Positions 24,946 through 33,796 of a DNA stretch of 64,000 nt are shown here, in pieces. The stretch is from a virus. The number at the start of each line of letters is the position of its first letter. Within the stretch, counting starts at the first letter, position 1. Where the stretch lies: the IMG/VR virus record IMGVR_UViG_3300041405_000133, positions 1-64,000 of that record; one strand, written 5' to 3'. Made by a program: the position numbers and the translations under genes. The notes below the pieces were generated by a model. That model saw nothing but the letters and a program-made list of their open reading frames with translations. It had not been told where the DNA came from and made no database searches.

Positions 24946-27882
24946 TTATCTCCAGTTCAGGCGGCCAGGTGTGTTAGGCGTACCGGACGTGAGTGGGATA
25001 CCAGAACCTTGCGATGCACGAGCAAGAACCATTCCACCGATAGCCACCCGCTTCGCAGTGATAACTGCGTTGAGACCAGCGTTCGTAGTGGTGAAGTAAC
25101 CTAGGTACAGAGAAGCCTCGGCAACCGGAGTCGCTGTAGAGCCATCAACGATCTTGTACGACAACACACCAGCGATCTTCACGATCCAGACGTGATACGT
25201 CTTGTTGATGTCCACCCCAGGCGTTAGCTCGTAGGTAGTCTGTCCAATCGACTGATAGACGCCATCCAACATAGCCGGCGCATCATCAGAGAAGTAAACA
25301 GTCCACGCACTCACCGTTTTCTGGGATACGATCACGATCGAGTTGTTGATGTTCGCAATCTGTGCATCGTAATACTGGTTGAGTCCCTGAGACGGCGGCG
25401 CGGATGTAGCCACCAATGTCCCAATCATCTTCGTACCGCAGTCAATCTGACCACGAATAAATTCGGATGATTTCGTGAAGTACAATCCACGGTTAGGGAA
25501 GTTCAAGAATCCGCAAGGTGCGACATGAACGTAGTTCCAGAAGGGATCACCGATGAACGACCAAACACCACCAGTCCATGTGGCGAGAATCATCAGCTGC
25601 TCACGGTCACCTGAAACCAGGTTAACTACCGGTGGCGTCAGGCCGAGTGTATAACCGTTACTGGTTGGACGAATTACAGTTTGACCAGCCTCAGCCCAAT
25701 AATCCAAGGAAATGGAATTACTAGCCCCGTAGACACTATTCACTTGCGCAAATGTACCCGTCTGAAGACTGGCAGCGGTAACGTTTTGACGACTACCTGC
25801 GATGTCCACGCTATAAAGGAACATGCGTGTGACACGATCGCTACCGATATACAGCCCGCTGACGAATGGTGGTAAGCCACCGTATAGCTGAGGTACGATC
25901 AACTCGAACAGCAGGTTCTCAGCGGTGTTCGGTCCGTAGTACAGACCGATACCTCGCGCAGCCAGATTGTTGATGATCTGCTGTTTGAGACTGTTCATCA
26001 CCGCTGGCGATGTTTGCACAGTACCTGAGCTATTCATGTTGGTATCGATGTTGTACGCCCGAACCAACGGCCCATCTCGGCTGGTAAAACGCGCCTGACT
26101 AACGAAGAAGCCACCTGGACCCGATTCATTAAGCAACTGGATGGCATTACCTTCAGCAATACCCAGAGTGTTCAACTGATATCGGTTCTTCGTAGGCGAG
26201 AATCCACGATAGGCGTATGCGGCAGTAACTGACGAGTATTGGTAGTCTGGATTACCTTCCAATACAGATCTAACTCCCCAGCGACCGTATTGGTTAGCTG
26301 AATTCCGCGCGTTGTTCACGCAACTGACCACGTAATCGCCGATGTTGGAGTGAGCTGCAAATGACTCAGTCAAACCGCTACCATACCGACCAGTGAGGTT
26401 AGTGCCGAGGGTTTTAGGTCCCCAGAGTGTGCGAGCATCAAAGATGGTGAACGGGTCAGCGTTCTGAGGATAATCGATACGGTACAGAGTCCGCGATGTG
26501 TAATACGTGGATGTCTGGTGAGTCCACATCTGGTTGAACTTCGTGGTATATATCGATGCTGCCGATTGACCGCCCAGCGTAGACAAGAAAATACCAGACG
26601 TAGCCAGCGGGGCAGCGGGGCTATCGTTGAACGTGAATACGGCGCCATTGTAGTTGATCACAGCCTTTTGGTTGTAATAACGAGCAACGTCAATAACCTT
26701 GTTGTCAGGGATCAGGAAGTTGAAAACGTAGTTCCGACCAACCTCTGAGGTCGCGCCATCCACAGCGTAGAACTGCTGATAGAACTGCTGGAAAACGTTG
26801 ACACGCCCGTCTTCACGAACCATTACCTGTCTACCACAACTCGCGTTAACGAGTGAGTGCATCCCAGCTGGGCTACCAGTCATGACGAACGGAGTTTGAC
26901 CGCTATCGAACAACTGGATGTCATCGCTACCAATAACACCGCCCGATCCACGGTTAATGGTCCAACCAGTTACACGTTCGAATCCACCCAACGAACCTGA
27001 GATCAGATTAGCGACAGGGCATCGCCAAACTCGATAACCGATCTTATTTTCAGCGAAGAGATCGATCAGGAAGTAAGCCCAACCGCCTTTGATGTAACCC
27101 ATAGGCACGCCGAACTGAGCAGGACCGGCGCCGGTATGTTCCATGTAGCTCCGAAGAACTACGTTGAAGAGATAACCTTCAGGAATGAAGAAGCCGGTAT
27201 GTTTCGTGTGGTCCATCGTGTTGTTTGTAAGCGACACGAAGTATCCGTTACGAGCTCCGTCAGACTTGTTACACATCACGCCGATGATGAGATCTTGACT
27301 ACCGTGAAGGATCGCCATTGCTCTCAAGCTGGCTGGGAAATAGGCCGGCTCGTATCGGGTGTTGGACATGATGATTTTAGTGAGGTCCGTCTCTGTCTGC
27401 GCGTTGCGGATGTAACCGTAGTAAACCCCTTTGGAGTCACCGTCAGTACCTGTCCGCAACATCATCAGAGTGCCGTTGTCCTCCATCATCATCGCCACGG
27501 TACTCCAAGGAGTCAGGTTAGAACCCGACTCAAAGGAACCAGTGATGTTCGGTGGAAGGAATTCACGGTCACCGTAGAAAGACATTGGAACGCCAGAGTC
27601 CGCATCCAAGATGAGGTCGAGGCTGGCGTCGAATTCTTCCTTGTTGTAACTGCCAAGACTGTTCGGAACATCCTTGTGGATATTCTGACCTTTCTTGTCG
27701 GTGTGTGCAGTTACTTCAGCAAGCAATTGTGCCTGAACTTGGGCAGCTGTTTTGTTTTCCAGCTTGTCGGCGTAATCAGCATGCTGGGTACGATCAGCTG
27801 GCCGTGCCAGCGCAGCCATGAGTTCAGTTTTGAATTCCCTGAACCCAGCAGCAACAGCAGCAAGGGCTGTAGTCTTCGACAT
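24946..27882 (-). CDS. Large tail fibre protein (cassette 2, type B, 978 aa)
   Basis: SD AGGAG before ATG 27882. Residues 1-60 are a helical attachment segment (REFKTELMAALARPADRTQHADYADKLENKT). A long receptor-domain region follows, beginning FLPPNITGSFESGSNLTPWSTVAMMMEDNGTL, with repeated Gly/Thr/Ser beta-rich sequence, and the C-terminal ~125 residues are the shared module (DINKTYHVWIVKIAGVLSY ... LYLGYFTTTNAGLNA ... GSGIPLTSGTPN). It is a full-length paralog of the 967-aa protein at 30071: same length, same block order, e.g. AMMFEDDGTLVYLR against AMMMEDNGTLMMLR, and SLTNNTMDHTKHTG against ALTNGTMDDSKHTG. By position and architecture it is a trimeric fibre that binds host surface polymers; no hydrolase motif seen. 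Confidence 0.75.
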   Translation of the reverse strand: MSKTTALAAVAAGFREFKTELMAALARPADRTQHADYADKLENKTAAQVQAQLLAEVTAHTDKKGQNIHKDVPNSLGSYNKEEFDASLDLILDADSGVPMSFYGDREFLPPNITGSFESGSNLTPWSTVAMMMEDNGTLMMLRTGTDGDSKGVYYGYIRNAQTETDLTKIIMSNTRYEPAYFPASLRAMAILHGSQDLIIGVMCNKSDGARNGYFVSLTNNTMDHTKHTGFFIPEGYLFNVVLRSYMEHTGAGPAQFGVPMGYIKGGWAYFLIDLFAENKIGYRVWRCPVANLISGSLGGFERVTGWTINRGSGGVIGSDDIQLFDSGQTPFVMTGSPAGMHSLVNASCGRQVMVREDGRVNVFQQFYQQFYAVDGATSEVGRNYVFNFLIPDNKVIDVARYYNQKAVINYNGAVFTFNDSPAAPLATSGIFLSTLGGQSAASIYTTKFNQMWTHQTSTYYTSRTLYRIDYPQNADPFTIFDARTLWGPKTLGTNLTGRYGSGLTESFAAHSNIGDYVVSCVNNARNSANQYGRWGVRSVLEGNPDYQYSSVTAAYAYRGFSPTKNRYQLNTLGIAEGNAIQLLNESGPGGFFVSQARFTSRDGPLVRAYNIDTNMNSSGTVQTSPAVMNSLKQQIINNLAARGIGLYYGPNTAENLLFELIVPQLYGGLPPFVSGLYIGSDRVTRMFLYSVDIAGSRQNVTAASLQTGTFAQVNSVYGASNSISLDYWAEAGQTVIRPTSNGYTLGLTPPVVNLVSGDREQLMILATWTGGVWSFIGDPFWNYVHVAPCGFLNFPNRGLYFTKSSEFIRGQIDCGTKMIGTLVATSAPPSQGLNQYYDAQIANINNSIVIVSQKTVSAWTVYFSDDAPAMLDGVYQSIGQTTYELTPGVDINKTYHVWIVKIAGVLSYKIVDGSTATPVAEASLYLGYFTTTNAGLNAVITAKRVAIGGMVLARASQGSGIPLTSGTPNTPGRLNWR

Positions 27883-27909
27883 CGTAGAAACTCCTGGATG
27901 CGCTTTGGT

Positions 27910-28551
27910 TTAAAGTAACGCCAGTTCGCCAGCGGCTGTTTCGAAGCAGAGAGCGAGCTTCATGCAGAAGTCATCGATCGAATCGAACTTCTTGCCGACC
28001 TGGGTCAGAAGCAGTTGACGAGATGCCAGATCACCGTCGCGGATAGCCGCAGCGATATCAGCATTGGACTCGACAACGTACTTCATGCCGTACAGATCGT
28101 AGGCGCTGTGTAAGTGCGGTGCAGGAACGAACTGAGAAGGAACCCCGATAAGGTCACCCCACGCCACTGGGCGGTTATCATTCTGCAACGCCTCGATGGC
28201 TTGTTTGAGTGCATAGGTAGAGAATGAAAATTCACCACCTACGTACTGGCACGTCAGAAGGATGTTGGTACTGACATCTGGATTAACGATCTGCACTGCC
28301 GAGTAGACAGCTTGGCCGGCGGCGTTAGACGCTTCCCGGTAGTAGTGAACCAGGTTGTAGTCATCGACTGCATCCAGCTCACGACCGTTAGCCGCATCCT
28401 TGATGATGACGTTACCGCCGAAGAATGGACCGTAGTCAGCAACGAAGATCCGACCTTTCACCGATCCAATCGAGTGCGCCTCATCGATCACTTTGTTATC
28501 AGGACTTGTCCCGAAAAGGTCGAGAGGATATTTGAAGATAGTGTTAGCCAT
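27910..28551 (-). CDS. Fibre-proximal baseplate/fibre protein (cassette 2, type A, 213 aa)
   Basis: The protein starts MANTIFKYPLDLFG; GGGGTT precedes ATG 28551. It is a paralog of the 241-aa protein at 32991: YPLD-x-GTSPDNKVIDEAHS aligns with YPLD-ETGAALTNKVINEKRT, then YGPFFGGNVIIKDAANGREL with AGPFFRDTMVLKHTPTGRTL, then a matching YxSxxxxN/DxxxSxxL strand and a Gly-Gly-Phe/Trp segment. Each type-A gene immediately precedes a large fibre, suggesting it links the fibre to the tail or baseplate. Function inferred from position and duplication. Confidence 0.65.
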   Translation of the reverse strand: MANTIFKYPLDLFGTSPDNKVIDEAHSIGSVKGRIFVADYGPFFGGNVIIKDAANGRELDAVDDYNLVHYYREASNAAGQAVYSAVQIVNPDVSTNILLTCQYVGGEFSFSTYALKQAIEALQNDNRPVAWGDLIGVPSQFVPAPHLHSAYDLYGMKYVVESNADIAAAIRDGDLASRQLLLTQVGKKFDSIDDFCMKLALCFETAAGELALL

Positions 28552-28617
28552 TTCAGCATAACCCCGAAAGAAGAGGATTGGAGATTACTAGCCGTCTGAG
28601 TACAAAGGATTTGCGAC

Positions 28618-29337
28618 TTACGAAATCCACGCAGGATTAAGTTGAGCCAACAAGTCAGGCGTGCTGGTAGTAACAGGGATTGCAGAACCTACAGGCGTTG
28701 CAGAGACACGGTACGTATCGATGCGAGTAACCCGTTGGATAGCGAAGGAAGAGATCCCTGCGGCGCCAGTGACGACCTTACCGATGTACATCCTACCGCT
28801 TGTCTCGGCAAATGCATCTGGCGACACCAGATACTTGATTACAGACCCATCGAACCGCAGATAAACGAAGAACGTTTTGTTCGCCGCATTCGGTACGAGT
28901 GCGTTGAGGTCGATGTTGATAATCGGAGCTGGTAAATCGTACCCAGCCATCATCGATGGAACTTGAGCCGTGAAGGACAGAACCCATCCAGAAAACGAGA
29001 TGGGTAGAGCCGATCCAGCGAAATCACCATACCGGCTGATAGGCAGCGATCCACGAGGGATAGCGATACCCAACACTGCATTAACCGTTGCGTTATCCAC
29101 GCCATCAAGACTATCAGCGGTGATTCCGTGCGGGTTATTCCTATCAGCAGCGTGCGTTGTACCAATAGCTGTGCCGGCGTCAATGAGTGTGGTTGCTGTA
29201 TCCGTTCCGATTAGTTTGGAGTTGTCGGCCAAACCAGCGGTATCCGGCTTCCTACTTAATGCCGCTAAGACTTTTACACGAAGCGCATCAAATGCATCGT
29301 GCATTATCTGAATTAGCTGGGAATTATCTTCAGCCAT
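28618..29337 (-). CDS. Tail-fibre module protein (cassette 1, type C, 239 aa)
   Basis: SD GGAG before ATG 29337. It contains the N-terminal helix (LAALSRKPDTAGLADNSKLIG), the fibre motif RNNPHG, LPISRYGDFAG, and the C-terminal module (KTFFVYLRFDGSVIKYL ... MYIGKVVTGAAGI ... RIDTYRVSATPVGSAIPVTTSTPD). It is followed after a 66-base gap by the type-A gene of the second cassette. It could be a short fibre tip, or an assembly partner of the large fibre; no catalytic residues seen. Confidence 0.7.
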   Translation of the reverse strand: MAEDNSQLIQIMHDAFDALRVKVLAALSRKPDTAGLADNSKLIGTDTATTLIDAGTAIGTTHAADRNNPHGITADSLDGVDNATVNAVLGIAIPRGSLPISRYGDFAGSALPISFSGWVLSFTAQVPSMMAGYDLPAPIINIDLNALVPNAANKTFFVYLRFDGSVIKYLVSPDAFAETSGRMYIGKVVTGAAGISSFAIQRVTRIDTYRVSATPVGSAIPVTTSTPDLLAQLNPAWIS

Positions 29338-29349
29338 GAGTTACTCCGA

Positions 29350-30066
29350 TTAACTTAACCAATCGTTACCGATGTGGTCGTTAAAGACCGGCAGGTCAGC
29401 AGTGCTAGGAATCGCCCCACCAACAGCATCTTTGGAGATACGGTAATGATCAAGCTTAGTCACTGCGGTCAGGTTAACTGCTGTAAACGTGTTAGCGTTG
29501 GTCGTTACAGTACCAATGAAGAAGCGAGTCCACGTTTCAATTAGCGTTGTTTCAGACACCGTGTACTGGGCAACGCCGCCGACAATTTCGACGTACACCT
29601 TGTACGTCTTGTTAGCAGGGTCACCGAACAGCGCTACGAAGTCGAGCGATTGCGCAGGGAGGCTGTAATACGTACCCCACATGAGCAAAGGGTTCTCTGT
29701 CAGGAAGTTCAGAACGAACTGAACGTAACCAGTCAAGACGATAGTCCCACCGAGATCACCAAACTGAGAGACGGGAAGAATACCTTGAACCAATTTCTCA
29801 GCCGCTGTTGCATTCACAGCCGCAGGTGTTGGTGCATCCAGAATAACTGGGGTTAACCCATGTGGATTGTTCGTCAACAGAGCGTGAGCTGAGATAGACG
29901 AATCGATTTGAGTTTTCATACTCGACGGAATCACCCCATTGAGCGCGGTACTGTCGTCAGCAGTACCGGCCGTTGGAGCTTTCCGGGTCAAGATGCGAGT
30001 GATTTGGTTGGTGAACGATGTCACCTTCGTCTTCAGCTCTTCAATCTTTTCCAGAAGCGTTGACAT
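29350..30066 (-). CDS. Tail-fibre module protein (cassette 1, type C, 238 aa)
   Basis: SD GGAGCT before ATG 30066. Layout as its neighbour: coiled helix (EKIEELKTKVTSFTNQITRILTRKAPTAGTADDSTALNG), LTNNPHG, ILPVSQFGDLGG, then the ~125-residue module (KTYKVYVEIVGGVAQY ... FFIGTVTTNANTF ... KLDHYRISKDAVGGAIPSTADLPV). It shares every block with the 239-aa protein downstream, 12 bases away, so the two look like a tandem duplication within the first cassette. Confidence 0.7.
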   Translation of the reverse strand: MSTLLEKIEELKTKVTSFTNQITRILTRKAPTAGTADDSTALNGVIPSSMKTQIDSSISAHALLTNNPHGLTPVILDAPTPAAVNATAAEKLVQGILPVSQFGDLGGTIVLTGYVQFVLNFLTENPLLMWGTYYSLPAQSLDFVALFGDPANKTYKVYVEIVGGVAQYTVSETTLIETWTRFFIGTVTTNANTFTAVNLTAVTKLDHYRISKDAVGGAIPSTADLPVFNDHIGNDWLS

Positions 30067-30070
30067 TTGA

Positions 30071-32974
30071 TCAGCTCCATTCCAAGGTGTCTGGGGATGA
30101 AGGCAAGCCGTTACTCACAGGAATCGACGAACCCTTCGCTTCAGTGTTGAGGCGGAAGGTGCCAATGCGAGTGACTTTATCTGTAACGATCGAAGTGATC
30201 TTCACGTCGTTCGTAGTGATAGTACCCAGGTACATCGTACCGATACCCTCTGGAGAAGGACCAGCTTCAATCGCGTACGAGCAGCTATCACCTGACTGCT
30301 TCAGATAAATGTAGAACGTCTTATTCTTCAAGGTTCCTTCCGCAGTAAACAGAAGGGACAAGTCGATGCTTTGCACCGGCATCACGAAGTACTTCCCACC
30401 AATCACAACAGGCACAGGTTCAGAGAAGTAAACGATCCATCCTTGCGCCACTTCTTGGGAAGCGAGAACTGTACGCTGCTCAATAGGTGGTACTGTCGCC
30501 TTAACCCAAGCATCGAACTCAGCTTCAGTTTTAGCGATTGGTAGGAATACCAATTTAGTCGCATCGTCAGAGATACCTGATTCAGCCAACGTAGACCAGC
30601 TATAACCAAACCCTAAGTCAGGTGAAGCGACGAAGTTGCGGGTGTTGGTATAATGGTTGAAGAGAACGTTGTTGAACACGTTAGCGCTGACAAACAACCC
30701 GGTTGACTTCTTGTACTTGAACGCAATGCTGGACAGAGCGGCAGAGCCTGGTACGTTTACGTTCCAGACGTTCGATGCACCAATGAGGAAAGCATCAGCC
30801 ACTTCGTAGATGCAGCAGGCGCCAGCGTTATTCGAGTTAACCGAAGAATATCCAATACTCGCAGCAGTGCTTGTGTACAATATCCCAGGAGCGAGTATCG
30901 CGCCAATGCTGGCAATTGCAATCACGTTACCTGCACCATCAGCAGACAGGTTAACCTGGGCTACAGTGATGCCGTGCTTCTTGTCAGTTGTCATGAAACT
31001 ACACATGACGAACGGTGGACATGTGGTGGCAGTCGGGATTACCAGATCGACTTTGATCGTATCGACGCTATAGCCAAGACCTGTCAGTTGTGAACTGAGC
31101 ATGCCTTCGAGCGAGGTCATCAAAGCAGCGCTGATGGCGACTGTAGGACCTACCGCCAACTCTGGACTGATACTAGACGCACCCGTCAGCTTAACGCCAC
31201 TGATGAACCGCTTACCAGATACGGTAATGACCCCACCCGATGAGACCTCCTGCACCAAACAAACATAGTTCGATTCAGTCAACCCGTCGTCAGCTACATA
31301 TTTCCGAACAGTCGACGGTTTATAGCCAGTCATATCTGACAGATATAGCGACGAGTAATTGTAGGTCGGAGATCCTTCCAATTGGGTATACGCTACACCA
31401 CGTTTCCAATTACCGGCCGCGTCAACACCATCTGACCACAGAAGTAGTTTAGTTGGAGAAACGAGAACAGGGGTTACCAAGTTACCGCCGATTGGCGAAC
31501 CGTATTGAGCCCGGTTAGTCACAGCAGCAACGATAGTGGTTTCTGCAACCAGACACTTAAGCGCATTGAACTTATTCGTCCAACCAGTGACTTTACCGTA
31601 ACTAATACCGACGCCATCTACGGTGTTCTGATTTGAGATCCGCGCCACGTTACCGGAGTCATCGAACGCGTATTGCGATTGCTGAGCGCCTGGTGAAGAC
31701 ATGGCATCGAGAGTCTGACCATCAAATACCGGACCGCTGTAGATATCAGCTGTAACCGTTGTAGATGTAGCGGTGTTCTGAACGTCGAACCCAGGGTCGA
31801 GCTGAGCCACCTTCGTTACTGGATTGTACGTCCAGCTAAACGTCATTGTCTTATACGCCGCGCCAGTCACGACGTAACGAGACTGAGACCAGACCTTAGT
31901 GCGAATAGTTCCATCAGGACCCACAGCCGATGCAAGCGCTGGAACACCGTAGTACATCGCGTTGACCGAGCTGAATGTACCGCTATTGAGAACCATCGGC
32001 TTGTCAGCAGGGACAGTACTCATGAGTTTATCGCAGAACCGCATCGTACTCCTGTTAGAGTACAGTACGTTTCCGAAACCAGTTGTGGTGATATCGGTCA
32101 CTGGAGTCACATCCAGTTCGCCACCGTTTGCTGCAACTACGTCAGCCAGAGGAACCGTAGAGACGTCGACTTCCCATGGATTAGCGCCGGAGCTAACGTT
32201 CGTTAGTCCGTAGTAGATGACGAGATCCCCAGCGACAAAACACTCACCAGTACCACCACCCATCGCCGCGAACGTGGCTTGAGTTACGATACCGCCAGTA
32301 TGCTTACTGTCGTCCATGGTGCCGTTGGTCAACGCTAGGAAATAATCACCTGCAACACCATCGGCATCTTGAAGCTGGCCGAAAACAACAGTGCTCGAGC
32401 ACGAGAATACGGTCTGTGCAGTCATCCCAACTGGAAAGAAGGAAGGATGATACCGTTTGTTTGTCTTCGTCGGTTGTTGGTTTGGTTTACTGGTAGCCCC
32501 TGCAACGTAAGCGTAGAACACACCACGTACAGAACCGTTGGTTGCGTTACGCAGATAAACTAGCGTGCCGTCATCTTCGAACATCATCGCAGCGGTTTTT
32601 GGGTTGAATGTGGTTGTACCAGATTCGAACGTACCCAAGATACCTGTCGGCAGATAGTTGTTACTACCGAACCGAGAGATGGGGCAGATGCCAGATGGAA
32701 GCAGCGGTGCTTGAACAGCAGTCCACTGATCCTTACTGAGGATACCTACCGACGCCGCGCTATCGTTGTGAGCAGCTTTACCGGTCAACCCAACGTGCGA
32801 GTTCACTGCACCGCGAATGAACGCGGTGAGTGCCGTTAACGCCATCCCGCCAACCTTGAGAGTATTGTCGGCCAGTACAGCGAACTTACGTTTGTTTTTG
32901 ACGATATCGGCCGTCAGGCTGTACAGTCGATTCATCGCCGCTTTGTTCTCGGCGATCTTCTCGCTTAAACTCAT
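30071..32974 (-). CDS. Large tail fibre protein (cassette 1, type B, 967 aa)
   Basis: SD AAGGAT before ATG 32974. N-terminal helix (SEKIAENKAAMNRLYSLTADIVKNKRKFAVLADNTLKVGG), an AHNDSAASVGILSKDQW segment, a large central beta-rich domain, and the same ~125-residue C-terminal module (KTFYIYLKQSGDSCSYAI ... MYLGTITTNDVKIT ... RIGTFRLNTEAKGSSIPVSNGL). It is a paralog of the 978-aa fibre. The two have diverged through the mid-region, as expected for receptor-binding parts under selection. It follows the type-A gene at 32991 by 16 bases. Confidence 0.75.
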   Translation of the reverse strand: MSLSEKIAENKAAMNRLYSLTADIVKNKRKFAVLADNTLKVGGMALTALTAFIRGAVNSHVGLTGKAAHNDSAASVGILSKDQWTAVQAPLLPSGICPISRFGSNNYLPTGILGTFESGTTTFNPKTAAMMFEDDGTLVYLRNATNGSVRGVFYAYVAGATSKPNQQPTKTNKRYHPSFFPVGMTAQTVFSCSSTVVFGQLQDADGVAGDYFLALTNGTMDDSKHTGGIVTQATFAAMGGGTGECFVAGDLVIYYGLTNVSSGANPWEVDVSTVPLADVVAANGGELDVTPVTDITTTGFGNVLYSNRSTMRFCDKLMSTVPADKPMVLNSGTFSSVNAMYYGVPALASAVGPDGTIRTKVWSQSRYVVTGAAYKTMTFSWTYNPVTKVAQLDPGFDVQNTATSTTVTADIYSGPVFDGQTLDAMSSPGAQQSQYAFDDSGNVARISNQNTVDGVGISYGKVTGWTNKFNALKCLVAETTIVAAVTNRAQYGSPIGGNLVTPVLVSPTKLLLWSDGVDAAGNWKRGVAYTQLEGSPTYNYSSLYLSDMTGYKPSTVRKYVADDGLTESNYVCLVQEVSSGGVITVSGKRFISGVKLTGASSISPELAVGPTVAISAALMTSLEGMLSSQLTGLGYSVDTIKVDLVIPTATTCPPFVMCSFMTTDKKHGITVAQVNLSADGAGNVIAIASIGAILAPGILYTSTAASIGYSSVNSNNAGACCIYEVADAFLIGASNVWNVNVPGSAALSSIAFKYKKSTGLFVSANVFNNVLFNHYTNTRNFVASPDLGFGYSWSTLAESGISDDATKLVFLPIAKTEAEFDAWVKATVPPIEQRTVLASQEVAQGWIVYFSEPVPVVIGGKYFVMPVQSIDLSLLFTAEGTLKNKTFYIYLKQSGDSCSYAIEAGPSPEGIGTMYLGTITTNDVKITSIVTDKVTRIGTFRLNTEAKGSSIPVSNGLPSSPDTLEWS

Positions 32975-32990
32975 GGGATGGCATCCTTGG

Positions 32991-33716
32991 TTAAATGTTG
33001 GACAGTTGATCGGCTGCGGTGTTGTAAGAGTCAGTCATCGAAACAACCAAGTTCTCAACGTCATCAGCAGATACACCGAAGCCCAATGCTTCAAGACGTG
33101 CGTCGATCTCGTCTGCTGTGTAGAACTCAGACATAAGGATCGGCGGATTCTGCAACCAATCGTTAGTACGTTCACGAATCGCAGATGCGATATCGTAGTT
33201 CGACGCGATCAGTTCAGCCATACCGGTCAAGTCATCTGCCGGGTGGTTGTGCTCGGTCGGTGGATAGACTTCTGGTTTATCACTAACTTCATCGAAGGTG
33301 ACAAAGCGTGGGTCGGCAATCTTGTTCGACATGATCTCGAGGATCTTGTTCTCAGGAAGAGTCCAGTTACCACCAAGGGTCTGGTAGGTCTGAACGAGCT
33401 CGCCGGAGAGAGTCAAGTCGAAAAGCAGGATACTGGCGTAGACGCCGCCAAGCTTATTCTGCAACTCGTAACTCGCAGCATTAAAGCGGTGACCAGGCGC
33501 CCAGTCCGTCCCACGGATCAGAGTCCGACCAGTAGGAGTATGTTTGAGAACCATGGTGTCACGGAAGAACGGACCAGCCCACGGAAGGATGAAGTGGAAC
33601 TCCAATTCTTCTTGCGGAGGTTGTAGTGTGCGCTTCTCGTTGATGACCTTGTTCGTTAGAGCAGCGCCCGTTTCATCCAATGGGTAAAGATATTGCGTGA
33701 CGTCATCGGTAGCCAT
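32991..33716 (-). CDS. Fibre-proximal protein (cassette 1, type A, 241 aa)
   Basis: SD GGGGAC before ATG 33716. It begins MATDDVTQYLYPLDETG and continues with PWAGPFFRDTMVLKHTPTGRTLIRG, then TLSGELVQTYQTLGGNW, a HNHPADDL segment and a helical C-terminus ending TAADQLSNI. It is a paralog of the 213-aa gene at 27910, and is the first gene of the minus-strand fibre block, divergent from the gene at 33797. It is likely the base or adaptor for the 967-aa fibre; this is inferred. Confidence 0.65.
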   Translation of the reverse strand: MATDDVTQYLYPLDETGAALTNKVINEKRTLQPPQEELEFHFILPWAGPFFRDTMVLKHTPTGRTLIRGTDWAPGHRFNAASYELQNKLGGVYASILLFDLTLSGELVQTYQTLGGNWTLPENKILEIMSNKIADPRFVTFDEVSDKPEVYPPTEHNHPADDLTGMAELIASNYDIASAIRERTNDWLQNPPILMSEFYTADEIDARLEALGFGVSADDVENLVVSMTDSYNTAADQLSNI

Positions 33717-33796
33717 TTACTGGTCCCCATTAAAATATGAGCCTCAACGGTTTATCGAGGTAATGAACATATGATTTTTTACTTGAGGTGTTTTAT

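Noticed and set aside
22867-33716. Fibre duplication as an assembly artefact
   Set aside because: The copies differ greatly in sequence and length, which a misassembly would not give.
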